64,000 bases of DNA, taken from contig NW_004086064.1 of the NCBI RefSeq assembly GCF_000220395.1, positions 74,501-138,500 on the forward strand, read 5' to 3'. The notes under the pieces are model-generated. The model had not been told where the DNA came from. It saw nothing but the letters and a program-made list of their open reading frames with translations, and did not search any database. Both the position numbers and the translations under genes were made by a program. Shown in pieces: positions 37,505-49,825 of the stretch. The number at the start of each line of letters is the position of its first letter. The first letter of the stretch is position 1. This DNA is from Ichthyophthirius multifiliis. Its lineage: Eukaryota > Ciliophora > Oligohymenophorea > Hymenostomatida.

Positions 37505-38200
37505 TCAGCCGTAAATTGTATAAGATTTAGACATTGTTGTTTTGATGTGGAGTGTTTTAATGTTTTACCATCCCTTTTTAAGTAAAGAAACCAAAAAGTT
37601 AATGGACATATTAATATTTTGTCTAATTTGTTCTTCAGTTAATTTATCAGTACCAACTGCTGTAGCCAAACATATCACTTTTTTCAATTAAAATTTGACA
37701 GTTTATTACAATTCCTTTACTTTAGAAGAAACAGATTCACCTTCAGTAATAGAAATAGGGAATTTTCCTATTTTATTCAATGTATTTCCTAATAATCTTG
37801 GTACTTATTTCATTAAAGATTCAGTACAAATCAAAGTATCAAAAGGTTTAGACCATTTTTTGATAAGTTTTTTGTCTTTATTGAATTTCTTTAATCCTTC
37901 CACATCAATGTAGTCTACTCCTAAAGCTTTCGCTTCATCACAATGTTTAATATTTCCAATTACGGCAACTTTTTTGTTAGGATAAGGCATATTGGGAAGC
38001 TTGATCGAGCCACTGAAACGTTTATCTTTTTCAGGATCATAGTCTCTAAGACCAATTTAAAGTTCAATTGTTTCAGAAAATTCTCTTTTCTTTCTTTCAG
38101 TTAACATTTAAGAGATAGTTGTTTTTAAAAATTCAGATGATATTTTACTGTATTTTTATATTAATATTCATATTTAAATATATTTTTAATTTTACCTCAT
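37505..38200 (-). CDS. RPL10A: Ribosomal protein uL1 (L10a)
   Basis: L1-stalk protein of the large subunit. Exon 1 is only five nucleotides (ATGAG, 38196-38200), followed by a 48-nt intron and exon 2 37505-38147; 648 nt, 215 residues against about 217 in animals. The join restores the family N-terminus ([20 protein letters not shown]), and no alternative in-frame ATG gives the full N-terminal helix: the next Met, in QMLTERKK, would drop 14 residues. Landmarks: [63 protein letters not shown]. Stop TGA 37505-37507. Confidence 0.96.
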
Positions 38201-38694
38201 TTTTTTATTTTTGTGTTTTTTTAAATGGCTCTTCCTCCTTTTTTTATTTTTTTAATTATTATTTAAAATTAGGGATAAATATATCTTATATTTTTTTTCC
38301 TTTATATATATAAATATATTTATTTTTGTATATATATATTTTTTATACTATATATATTTATTAAATATATAAATATTTTATATTTTTTATTTTTATTAAT
38401 TAAATGAAAATAAATATAATTGAATTAATTTTTTATATATATATTTTTTTTTAATATATATTAAATAATATATACTTTTAAATTTAATTAAATTATATTT
38501 AACATCATGTTAAAACTAATTAACTAATTTTTATTTATAATGTTTTTTTTAATACATATGTTAGATAAAATATTAGATTTATATAAATATAAATATTTTA
38601 AAAAATAACTTTGAATAATATTAATTTTAATAATTAATTTTATATTATTTAGTATTTTCATAAGTTTATAAATTAATACATAATAGTTTTATAA

Positions 38695-38815
38695 GTTATC
38701 GCATCGAAAAAATATATATTGAAGTGTATGCTAAAATAATTTACTTAAATTGTCTAGTTATCCGCGTACATACTTTATAGTTATCTATCTACTCAGTATA
38801 ATTATTTAAGTATAT
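38695..38815. ncRNA. Unassigned GC-richer island, possible non-coding RNA
   Basis: About 120 bp with clearly more G and C than the surrounding 90% A/T DNA and short self-complementary arms (GTATG/CATAC around 38728 and 38778). No long frame. Strand unknown. A decayed exon is an alternative. Confidence 0.25.
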
Positions 38816-39904
38816 GGAATTTCTTATCATTATAAATTAAAGTACTTAATAAAATTACTATTAATATTTTATATGTTCTTAATTATTACCAAAAAATAGC
38901 ATTTAAATTATATAACTCTAAATATCATACTAATTTAATTAAGTTCTAAAATTTATTAATTTTATTTTAACCTAATTTATGAATCTTAAGAAAAATTATT
39001 TTTTTAATAAAAGAAATTAAAAAATATCACTTCATGTTTTTTTTAATGTTTAAATAATTAAAGTTTTGGTTATCATTTTTTAAAAAATAAGAAAACAATT
39101 CATACCTTAAAAACTTATTTAAATATTTCCTTAGCTGTATTTTTAAATAAAATAAAAATAAATATTACTAATAATTAATAAATGAAGTTCTTTATATCTA
39201 TTGGTGTTATAGGTATAGTCAATAAACAATATATAATCATATAATTTTTTTTTTTCTATAAATACAATATATTAATAAATATTAAAATTAATTATTATTC
39301 TTCTTACTTATATTAATAATTCTACTATTCTTAAATAAGCATAAAAACCTTTTCAAATTATTGAGATTTTATTCATTTAATCTATTTAATTATTTTTCAG
39401 TCTTATATAACTATTTTATTTAGAAAAATTGCATATAATAGAAGATTTTATTTATAATTTTTAAAAACATATAGCTTTATACTTATTCTTAAGATATTTG
39501 TTTTTCATTTTCTTATTCTCAAAGCAAAATTTTAATTAGCTTGTATTAATAGCCTTTTAAAAAACTATTATTCATATATATATTATTATATTTAGCTATA
39601 AAATTAATGATTTAAAATACATTGAGATAAATTAAATAAAGTAAAATTTATGTTAAACATATTAATAATTAATTTTTAAAAGTAAATTTTAAACTTAAAT
39701 ATTTTTGAAGTCTATATAAAAAGAGAAAAGAAAAATATAATAAGTTTTTATTATCTATAATATTTAATTTCTTATATAAATTCATTAATTTTATCTATTT
39801 ATTTATATCAAAATATTAATTAATATATTATTATACATTTATTTGTATTCAATTAATAAAGTTTAAAAATTTAAATTATATATATGTAAAAAACCTTTAT
39901 ATTA

Positions 39905-40015
39905 TAACAATCACCTGAACCTATATGCGAATTACTAGAATATATATAAGTAAATTGCTATAGTAGTAAACCTATAACATTTTTTGAACGGCGATAGTTT
40001 GCTGTGAATTACTTT
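39905..40015. ncRNA. Unassigned GC-richer island, possible non-coding RNA
   Basis: About 110 bp, with internal direct similarity (GAACCTATA / AAACCTATA). On the minus strand it is followed by a TTTTTT run, as a pol III transcript would be. No cloverleaf or known snRNA signature was recognised. Confidence 0.25.
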
Positions 40016-40336
40016 AATCTTAAATTAATTTTTAAATATATAATAAGTATATTTAATATTATTATTAATATGTTTTTTAATTATTAAATTTTTAAAATAA
40101 AAACAATATTTTAGTAAGTAATTAACTAAAACAATATAAATAATTGTTATTTTTATTTAAAAAAGTTTTTTAAATAAATTTGATAAAATAATTTTTATTT
40201 TTATAAAATGTATTAAATAAATATTTATTTTTATTTATTATAAATAATTTAATATAATAGTCTTTTAGTTATACATTAGAATTTTATTTATCATTATTCT
40301 TATTAAATAAATAATTTTATTTTAATATTATATTTA

Positions 40337-41883
40337 TCATTATTATTATTTGCTAGAATTTACCTAAAGAATTAATAATTATGTTAACTCTTTATCTGTA
40401 TATTTATTCGCAGCTGACTCAGCTTCACCTAATATTTGTAAGGCTTATTTTTTTGTCACAAATCTTCCCTTTATTCTTAATCTATTATCAGCAACTTTTT
40501 TCCTTACATCATATGATATTTTTTTGTAATTACTTTTTTTTTTTTTTAATATATAATTAAATAAATATTTTTTATTAGAATTAATTAATTTACATTCTTC
40601 TTTATTTCTTAATTTAATAATTTCTTACTTTTTCTTTTCTTTGTATCCAACTTAAATTTCCAATTTTTTTTTCGGGATGGAATTATTTTAATTTTACTCC
40701 TGTCATAACATATTAATTTTAATAGATTTTTTAATTATCATAATCAAAAAACTCCATTAAATTAAAAGGAAATAAATCCTTTAGTGTATTTATTTTATCA
40801 AATGAATGATTCATCTTTAAATATTCTAAATAATAATTATCATCTCGTTTTTATGATAAAATGGTAAATATGCTGGAGGTAATTCTTTTATTAGATTAAT
40901 AATATGTTTTTGAAAATAATTATGTTTTTTTAAACTTTTGTTAGTTAAATTTTTTGTTTTTTCTTATTATTTTTCTTAATATTTTTTTTCTTTTTTATTG
41001 ATATTTTTTTCTTTTTTTTTCTTTTTTAATAAGTTTTATTTATTTTAAATAAATTAAGATTCATCAATTAATCTTAAAGTTAGTTCATCTCCATATTAAT
41101 TCTTTTTTTCAAGCCTACAACTATTATTAAAATAATCAACTTGTTTTCTATATATTTGATATTTACATCCAAACATTTCTTAATTATTTTAATTTCCAAA
41201 ATCATCATAAACTATTTATTATTAAGAAGAATTAAATTAATAGAATTCATTATTAATCATGTTATTAGTATTATTATTTTTTTTTTAAAAAAAAGAATCA
41301 TAGTTATTTTACTAAATCATATCTTGACTATTAAAACCCTATGCTAAAGCATCTATTTCTATTGAGTCTTTGCTTTTATAATCGTTATTTATGTAATTTA
41401 TATTTTCAGGATTGCTGAATGAACACGTCCTTTGAAAACCATCTATTATAATTAATTTTATTAAAAATATTTAAAAATTAAATGTATAAAATAATAAATA
41501 TATTTTATTAAATATATAAATTTTTATTTTTTAATTAATTTTTGATTTTATTAATTAATTATAATTGTTTTAATATATTTTGTAATGACAATTTTTCTTA
41601 TTGATGGTGTTTTAATTCTTATAAAATGAAGAATATCTTTAATCTTGTTAAAAATTCTATTTATAATTAGAAATATTGAAACAATAATTTTAATTTTCAT
41701 TTTGTATATAAATATTTAATTTACATAATTATTAATAGAACTAAAACTGCTTTAACGGCTTCTATTTTTTATTAAAGATTTATTATCTTCATTCACATAA
41801 GAGTAATTATTATTAATAGCTTTATTTTCGAAATTCATAATTTGATTTGCATAAGAGCAATTAATAGGTTAGAAATTATACAT
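40337..41883 (-). CDS. CCT-motif protein (CONSTANS/TOC1-type CCT domain)
   Basis: Starts ATG 41881-41883 (MYNFQPINCSYANQIMNFE) and ends TGA 40337-40339. The C-terminal region carries a full CCT motif: IQRKEKVRNYQIKKQRRNNY, then KKISYDVRKKVADNRLRIKG and RF, interrupted by a 61-nt intron (40533-40593). In plants this motif mediates nuclear import and DNA or partner binding, and it is known from other protists. Between start and motif the protein is Asn/Gln/Tyr-rich with a Lys-rich block (about 40960-41040) and acidic LNDLFPFNLMEFFDYDN-like helices. At least three further introns are required in 40880-41750 but I could not fix each edge. No B-box or response-regulator domain accompanies it. Confidence 0.7.
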
Positions 41884-43036
41884 TAATGTATTTTATATTT
41901 TTTTTTTTTTATTATTATTAGTGGATGCAAAAAAATTAATAAAATATTTTTAATAATAAATAAATTAATTTGCAATAATATTTTTTTGTTAAAAGAATAT
42001 ATATTTAACTTTATAAAAAGAAATAAAATTTAATTTAGAGATTTTAAATTTTACATATAAGTCATTTATTTAAAACATTTTTAATTTTTATTAATTTATA
42101 ATTATATAATTCAACTAATCATATTTATATAAAATAAATTATACTATTTATTTAATTATTGAAAATCAAATATGTTTATTAAATAATTCATTTTAATTAT
42201 GATGTGTAAAAATAATAATTTTTTTGTATATTAATTAATAATTAATTTTGTCTTCTAAAAAAAATAAAATTAATAACACTAATATTAAGAATTAAAAATT
42301 TAAATAAGAAATAATAAGAATATATTGAATTAAATGAAAAAAAATTAATAAATGAATATTTAAATTAATTATTATTTAATAACAAACTATAAATATAATA
42401 ACTAAATTAAATAAATATTAATATATTAATATTGAATAATATTTTTTAAAAATTGTTGATATTCATAGGCTATATAATTTTGATATATTCAATATTTGAC
42501 ACTGAAAAATAATTAATTTTATAAAATTATGGTAAAAAATTTATATAAATTATAAAATAAAAAAAGCATGTATAAATTTTATATTATATAAAATTACAAA
42601 ATTATAAATACATTTCGAAATAAAAGTTAATAAAAATAAAAATTATATTTATAATATATTTAATATAAAATATTAAAAAGAATAAAATAATATTAATAAA
42701 ATTATATACTATAAATATATTCTATCAATACTAATAAATGTTTCTTCAAAGAATATAATTATAATAATTAAAATACAATATATAAATTATTATAATTAGT
42801 TATTAGTTTTAAAATTTAATAATAAATAATTTTAGATAATAAAATTTAAATCCTATATATATATATATTTTAAATAATTTATATTATTCGATTTTGTTTA
42901 TAAAAAATAAATAAAATTTATATATATTTATTTAATAAATAGATTTTATTATATTAATTAATAATATGTATTTGTTTATTTTTTATTTAATAATAATATT
43001 ATATATATTATAACAGAATTTTTATTTAATCCTAAA
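41884..43036. other. Intergenic between divergent CCT and MORN genes
   Basis: Over 1 kb of plain A/T sequence. No ORF or repeat beyond mononucleotide runs and short TAATTAATTA palindromes. Confidence 0.5.
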
Positions 43037-43122
43037 ATGGGAAACTAATGTGATTGCGTTATTGATAGAAATACAGAAAATTATAATTAAATTGTATCTA
43101 AAATATTTAAATAATATAAATT

Positions 43123-43154
<32 letters not shown>

Positions 43155-44498
43155 CTAAATTAAAATATATTAAAATAGGAATCAGAATTTAATTAATTTT
43201 AATTTAAAACTTTGCAATCCGATAACTAAAAAAAGCAGATAAACACAGTAATACTTACAAAAATAAATTATAATTAAATTTAATAATTTAATAAGAAGTA
43301 ATTGATTAACACAAATGAAAACATTATAAATATAAAAAGTGAATATATTAATGATGAAAATGGATCTATTGAACAAGATATTAATTCTCCAAATAATATT
43401 ATTATGAGTTAATAACAAGATTAAATAAGCTCCCAAAAATAAATATATTAATAGGAAAATTAACAGAAAAATCAATTATAATAAAGTATATCATAAAAGA
43501 ATTATTTTGCAACAGAAAATGAAGAAATAATTTGTAAAAATAAATTAAAAAATTAAAATTTATTTATAAAAATTAGTTTGTCCAAGCGATAGTGAAAGAA
43601 GAGAAAAAAGGCCTTTATATATTTTCAATAGTTTATCAATTTATAATGGTGAATGGAAAGGGAATAAAAAAGATGGTTTTGGAATTTAAAAATGGATAGA
43701 TGGGGCTAAATATGAAGGAGAATGGGATAATAATAAACCAACTGGAAAAGGTAAGTTTTACTATGCTGATGGAGATGTTTTTGATGGTATATGGAAAAAT
43801 GGTAAAGCTAATGGTTATGGAGTTTATATTTATTCTAATGGAGTTAAATATGAAGGAGAATGGAAAGATGATTTATAACATGGTAAAGGAAAGGAAACAT
43901 GGAATGATGGCTCCGTTTATGAAGGAGAATATTTTAATGGATAAATATAAGGATAAGGAAATTATAAATGGCCTGATGGGTTTTTTTTATTAATAATAAA
44001 TAAAAATTAATAAATATATATTTTTAATTAAAGTTCATTTTATAATGGAGAATGGAAAAATAATAAAATAAATGGTCAAGTAAATAATAATTTTAACTTT
44101 TTTTTTATATATTCAGATTTTTATTTAGTTTTTATTTATTTTAAGGGAATTTTTGAATGGAAAGATGGAAGAGTTTATAAAGGATAATGGTTAAATAATA
44201 ATATGCATGGAAATGGTATTTATAAATGGAAAGATGGAAGATATTATTAAGGATAATATTATTATGATAAAAAGCATGTTTAATTTTAATATATAATAAT
44301 TAATTTTTATATAATCATTTATAGGGTAAAGGTATTTATATGTGGGCTGACGGAAGAAAATATAATGGAGAGTGGGAAAATGGTAAATAACACGGAAAAG
44401 GAATATACACATTAGCAGATGGAACTATTTTATATGGAATATGGGAAGATGGAAAAAAAATAGAATGGGTAGATGATTTTACTTAAAAAAATAGTTGA
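43037..44498 (+). CDS. MORN-repeat protein with MGxxC lipidation signal
   Basis: Six exons: 43037-43093, 43179-43533, 43577-43979, 44034-44079, 44146-44277, 44325-44498 (introns 85, 43, 54, 66, 47 nt; the first contains a TA array); 1167 nt, 388 residues. The N-terminus MGNQCDC fits N-myristoylation at Gly2 plus palmitoylation of Cys5/Cys7, so membrane attachment is likely. Residues ~20-135 are polar and Gln/Asn-rich. From ~150 on there are about nine MORN repeats (YNGEWKGNKKDGFGIQKW, YEGEWKDDLQHGKGKETW, YNGEWENGKQHGKGIYTL), ending WEDGKKIEWVDDF. MORN arrays bind lipids or act as scaffolds in cilia and cortex. Intron positions tend to fall at repeat boundaries. Confidence 0.93.
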
Positions 44499-45175
44499 TA
44501 TTCTAGCATTTATATTAATATGGATATATTCTAAGTAATAAAGCTAAAATTATTTAGTTTGTAAATATAGTATAATATACTGGCTTATAAATATTAAAAT
44601 AATCATATATAAAAACTTTATTATTTAATTATTAACCAGTATTTATTTTATCTTCATTTAATATTTTTAATATAAAAAATTATAGTTACTAAAGTTTATT
44701 AAATTTTATATTTTAAAAATATCATTGTAATGTAATTTTATAAACTAAACAAAATTTATAATACTTATATTAAGAATATGTTAATTTTTTATTTATTTTT
44801 AATTAAAATATAAATTATTATACTAAAATTCATATATGTTTTATTATTATTTATTGAAAATATTTATCTTTGATTTCTTTTTAGACAATTACATGTAATA
44901 ATAATTAATTTATTAGTTTTTTAAAAAGTATATTATTTCAATATTTATTTAAAATATATATTTAAATTTTAACAATATTATATTTAATTCGTAAAAAAAA
45001 AAAAAAAATTATTTGATATATTCATTTATATAAAAAAAATAATGTATAAATAATTATAAAATAATAAATTATATTTGTTAAATACTTCCTTTTATTTTTT
45101 ATTATTACTAAAATAAATTATAAAAAAAAGATATAAAAAATAAATAACTAATATACTATATACATAAATAAAAAT
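44499..45175. other. Intergenic
   Basis: A/T sequence with one ~17-base A run near 44994. Nothing else seen. Confidence 0.5.
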
Positions 45176-48100
45176 ATGGAAAATTAAATAAAAATATTAG
45201 AATAAAATTTATTATAAGATTTTGAATATACAATAAATTAATCAAGCAAACAACCAGAAAAAACTTTTGACTTAAATAATGGTATTATTGAATTTAATGT
45301 AAAAGATAATCGGGCATATAGCAAGTTTGTTTTAAATTATGAAAAATCAAAATAAGCATTAATATATAATACTAATACATGTAATTATAATAATATTCAT
45401 ATAGATTCACATTATGAAGATTTATAATGCTATTCAGTATAAAAAATATAAAATAAGTATTAATATGAAAATTTATAAAAAAAAAAAAAAAGAAAGCATA
45501 AATAGATTAAAAAATATAGTAAGAAATAAAAGAATTAGACTTAGAAAAGCAAAATATAGATTTTGAGTATAAATAAATACAAAATGAATTACAAATTGTT
45601 TGTAAAAATCATTATGTAGACGAATATAATATAAGCTAACCAAATATATTTTCTACAAAGTTCTATTTTGATGTATTAAAAAATGATTATGTAAAAGTTG
45701 AATATCAATTAATAGATTAAAATTTCAAAAAATTCTCTCCTGATAACTATAAAGGAGAAATCTATTAAATAGATGAAAAATAATAAGAAAAAACAAAATC
45801 AAAATCATAAGCAAAAGGATATGAAAATAATTAAGATATTGAAAAAGATTTTTTATATTTGTAGGAATAAGTAGAATCATATTTTGAATAAGCACATTTA
45901 GAATAATAATATAAATAAGATCAATTAGAAACTTATAATAGAGTTATGGAACATTTATAATTAAATAATAGATGGAATAGAAGACAAGCTTTATAAAATG
46001 AATCTTTAATGAAAAAAAAATAAGATGAGGATTTACTTTTTTAAGATCCCGAAAAAGTATTTTAAAATGTAAAAAGTGAATGGTATGAAGAAGTTTAAGA
46101 AGAATAAAGAAAATTTGATATTCTTTAAAAAAAAAATATCGATTTTGACCAAATGTTAGATAAAGTTGAACAAAAAATTAAATATTAAGATTATTTAGAT
46201 ACTTTAGAAAATTAAGCTTCATCTCATGATTTAATTTAGTAATTTTTGTAAAAATAATAAGATAAAATTTCTAAAAATGAAGAAGAAATAGCTATTTAGG
46301 ATAAATAATAAGAAAATGCTATTATTGAAGTATAAGAGAATGAATAAACTATTGATGAATAAAAATAATAAAATCTTGATAATATATAAAAAAAAGATGA
46401 AGATCATACTTTAACTTCATTTTAATAAATAAAGTTGGTTTAGTATTAAATAAATAAATAAATAAATTAAAAATTAAAAAAATAAATAGGCTTGAAAATC
46501 CAAAAGAACAATAACAAAAAAATCCAAAAGCAATATCATCACGAGACTTTTAATGGGCAATAGAAGATGAATAAAATTTGTAAGATTTTTACAAAAGATT
46601 GCCAAAAGAAAGAATGGCAATATAATATCCTTTTGAACTTGATGTTTTTTAAAAGCGTGCAGTTTTACGTTTAGAAGAAGATGAAAGTGTATTTGTATGT
46701 GCTCACACGTCAGCAGGTAAAACAGTAATAGCCGAATATGCAATAGCATTAGCATAAAAGAAAAATCGAAAAGCAATATATACTTCTCCCATAAAAGCTC
46801 TTTCGAATTAAAAATATAGAGATTTTAAGTCGAAATTCGGAGATGATGTAGGTATTGTTACGGGAGATGTTTCTTTAAATCCAACTGCAAATTGCCTTAT
46901 TGTTACTACAGAAGTATTAAGAAATATGCTTTATAAAGGACATGATATAATCAGGGATATTTCATGGGTTATATTTGATGAAGTACATTATGTGAATAAC
47001 TAAGAAAGAGGTGTTGTTTGGGAAGAGACTATTATTATGCTTCCTGAAAGTATTGGACTAGTTATGTTAAGTGCAACTGCTCCTAATTATATGGATTTTG
47101 CAAATTGGGTAGGAAGAACTAAAAAAAGAACTATTTATGTATAAAAAACATTATATAGGCCAGTACCTTTATAGCATTCTATTTATATTTTCGAATAATT
47201 TCATGTAATTAAAGAAAAAGATGAAAAGTTTAGCATTTAAGAATATGATAATCTTAAAAATCAAATAAAAAAAGCTTAAAATCTTAAAAATTCAATTAGT
47301 GTTTTTAAATAATAAGCTAAATAGGAAAAATAATAAAAGGGAATCTTCAAAAATACGAATATGTCTTAGAAAAATAAAAGATCTATGAAGTCTATAACTG
47401 AAAAATATATAAAATAAATCAATGAAGAAGACCTTAACAGGTAGTAAAATTAAAGCGAACTTGAAGCTATCAGAAAGCTTCTTTATATTTGTGAAAATTA
47501 AAATTTACTTCCTTGTGTGGTTTTTGTATTTTCAAAAAATAAAATTTTAGAACTTTCAGAAGGATTGGGTAATATTACTTTTTGTACAATAGAGGAATAA
47601 GTAAAAATAAAATAAAAAAATATAATGTTTATTTAATAAAATATAAAAAAGAGATTCATTGAGAAAACATTCAATTAAGCTGCTATGAAAATTAACTTTA
47701 GAGACATAAGAGTTCCTCAAATATAAAAAACAAAAGACTTATTGACACGTGGGATTGCTGTACATCATGGTGATGTGATTCCTTTTATAAAAGAAATTGT
47801 AGAAATTCTATTTTCTAAAGGTTTAATTAAAGTTTTGTTTGCAACTGAAACTTTTGCTATGGGTATTAATATGCCTACAAAAACAGGTATGCTATAAAAC
47901 TTTATAGATATAATATTTAAATAAAAAAGTTATATTTCATAGTACAAGTAAACATGATGGATTTAATTTAAGAATGTTAAATTCTTCCGAATATACATAA
48001 ATGAGTGGAAGAGCAGGTAGAAGAAGTCTAGATGATAAAGGAACTGTGATAATATTTATTTAAGATTTAAATAAACTTCCAACAAGAATTGATTTGGAAA

Positions 48101-49825
48101 AAATGCTAGATCATAAAGTAATAGAAAATATAATAATAATATATAAATAAAAAACAAAAGGGAGAAGCATTAATTTCTAAATTTAGGATAAGTTATGAAT
48201 CTATAATAAACTTATTATCTTCAAAATATATAAATATAATAGATTTAATTAAGAAAAGTTATATAGAAAATGTAAAATATGCCCAAATTCCTAGGACTAT
48301 TCGTAAAATCAAAGATTTGAAAGCTTAATATTAAGAACTTTTAAATTTAGAATGCCATAAAAAAGATCCTGAAATAAATCATGTTTTAATAGAAAAATAC
48401 TTGGATACTGCTCAAAATATGAACTAATTAAATTAAGCTTATTTTTAAAAAGATAAATATTATATTTAAGATAATCTTTAACTTCCCTGTTTTTGCTCTT
48501 TCATTGATTAGAATTTCAATATATATTTAGGAATTATAGTTTCCATAAGCCAATAAAAACATGATTAGAGATTTCTTTAAATAATTTATATAGATGAAAT
48601 TAACTAGAACACAAATCCTAAATTTTATTTTTAATAAGATTAATTAGAATAGAAAATACAAGAAAATGTTTATTTTTTCGATCATGGAACTCAAAAACAG
48701 CATACATATACCATATATAATCTTTCACTAAGCGAAATAATGCAAATATATGATGATTAAATCGACATATATTCATAAAATAGAGTCCAAAAAGATTATT
48801 TAGGCGATGAATATTTAAAAAAATGTGCCTCGGCCTTAAGTATCAAAGAAGCCTTTCTTTAAAGATACAATTTTAGTTCCTGAATTATAAACTACAACCA
48901 ATAATGCATTTCGTTAAAAGCTAAAAGTGAAGCGTTTTTAAGAATTTAAAATAAAAGCGGACTAATAAGATGCTGAAAAAAAGATGAAAAACACAAAAGA
49001 ATTGCTTTCTTCCTTATGTCATACATGTGAACTTAAATAAGTACATTTAGATTAGATTTTAAAAAGAAAAGAAATTAGAAACTAACTTGAGTCACTTATT
49101 TAAAGTATTGATGAGGATTAAATACATTAAAAGTAAAGCCTTGAAGGAAAATTGCTTCTACTTTAAAAACTTAAGTATATAGATAAAGATTATAGTAAAC
49201 CACTTTTAAAAGCTAGGGTGGCTAAAGAGATATAAAATATTTATGTAACTGAAGTACTTGTTTCTGGAGCATTTGACTATCTTGATGAATATGAGTTGAC
49301 AGCACTTCTTAGTGTTTTTGTTTGTCAAGGAAAAGCTAAAGGATAGAAATATGATCCTGAAGATGATTATGAAACTGGATTAACCTATTGTCCAGAGTTT
49401 ATAAGAGCTTATAAATAAGCAATGGAAATTACTTTATCTACAGTAGAACAGGAAATATTTTTTGGAGTAAAATAAAAATAATTATATATGATGATTTTTT
49501 AAATTAATTATTATAATATAAAAAGATTATCGTTACTAACAGTGCGGAATAATATTTGAAAGATAATATTTTTAATTAAGATCTTGTAAAAGTAGTTTAT
49601 TCGTGGATGCATGGAGCTGATTTATTACACGTTTGTTAATTTACTACGTATTAAGAAGGTAGTATTGTAAGATGTTTCCTTAGATTAGAGAATCTATTAA
49701 ATAATGTGAAAAGTGCAGCAATTATTTTAGGTGATAATCATTTGGCTATGAAGGTAGATAGTTCAAGAGAACTTTTAGTTAAAGATATTGTATTTTAATA
49801 AAGTTTATATTACGCTAATTTTTGA
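45176..49825 (+). CDS. SKI2: Ski2-type DExH RNA helicase
   Basis: Cytosolic exosome-cofactor helicase of the Ski complex. Starts ATG 45176 and ends TGA 49823-49825; about 1,450 residues with a long Gln/Glu/Lys-rich N-terminal region. Motifs in order: [18 protein letters not shown] (Q-like), [15 protein letters not shown] (I), [15 protein letters not shown] (Ia), GDVSLNP (Ib), [18 protein letters not shown] (II), SATAPN (III), [15 protein letters not shown] (V), [11 protein letters not shown] (VI). A beta-barrel arch insertion and a C-terminal DSHCT domain ([38 protein letters not shown]) follow. Clear introns: 46434-46489, 47601-47651, one at about 49470-49528 and one of 25 nt near 48840. The junction after NMPTKT (47896-47953) and a 15-A run at 45477-45491 leave one-base frame problems. 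The arrangement RGVVWEE plus AT(E/V)TFAMG separates Ski2 from Mtr4. Confidence 0.92.

Larger units (their letters stand above)
38201..40336. other. Gene-poor region, 2.1 kb, with two GC-richer islands
   Basis: Island 1 is about 38695-38815 and includes TATCGCATCG and TTATCCGCGTACATAC. Island 2 is about 39905-40015 and includes CACCTGAACCTATATGCG and GAACGGCGATAGTTTGCTG. Neither reads as protein for any length. They are the best candidates for non-coding RNA genes in the window, but I cannot assign them to a tRNA, snRNA, SRP, RNase P or telomerase RNA. At 39181 an isolated ATG opens MKFFISIGVIG, like a signal peptide, but no matching downstream exon was found. Confidence 0.5.

Noticed and set aside
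37441-37800. Plus-strand frame starting MEVSHSQNKREKHNF
   Set aside because: Open by ciliate code but antisense to uL1 for most of its length; no homology; the GC block is better treated as a 3' element.
39905-40015. tRNA or telomerase RNA in the GC island
   Set aside because: No acceptor/T-arm consensus and no CAACCCCAA-like template; left as an unassigned island.
43700-43993. Plus-strand 97-residue Met-rich ORF
   Set aside because: Out-of-frame reading of the MORN repeats; the MORN frame is continuous and conserved.
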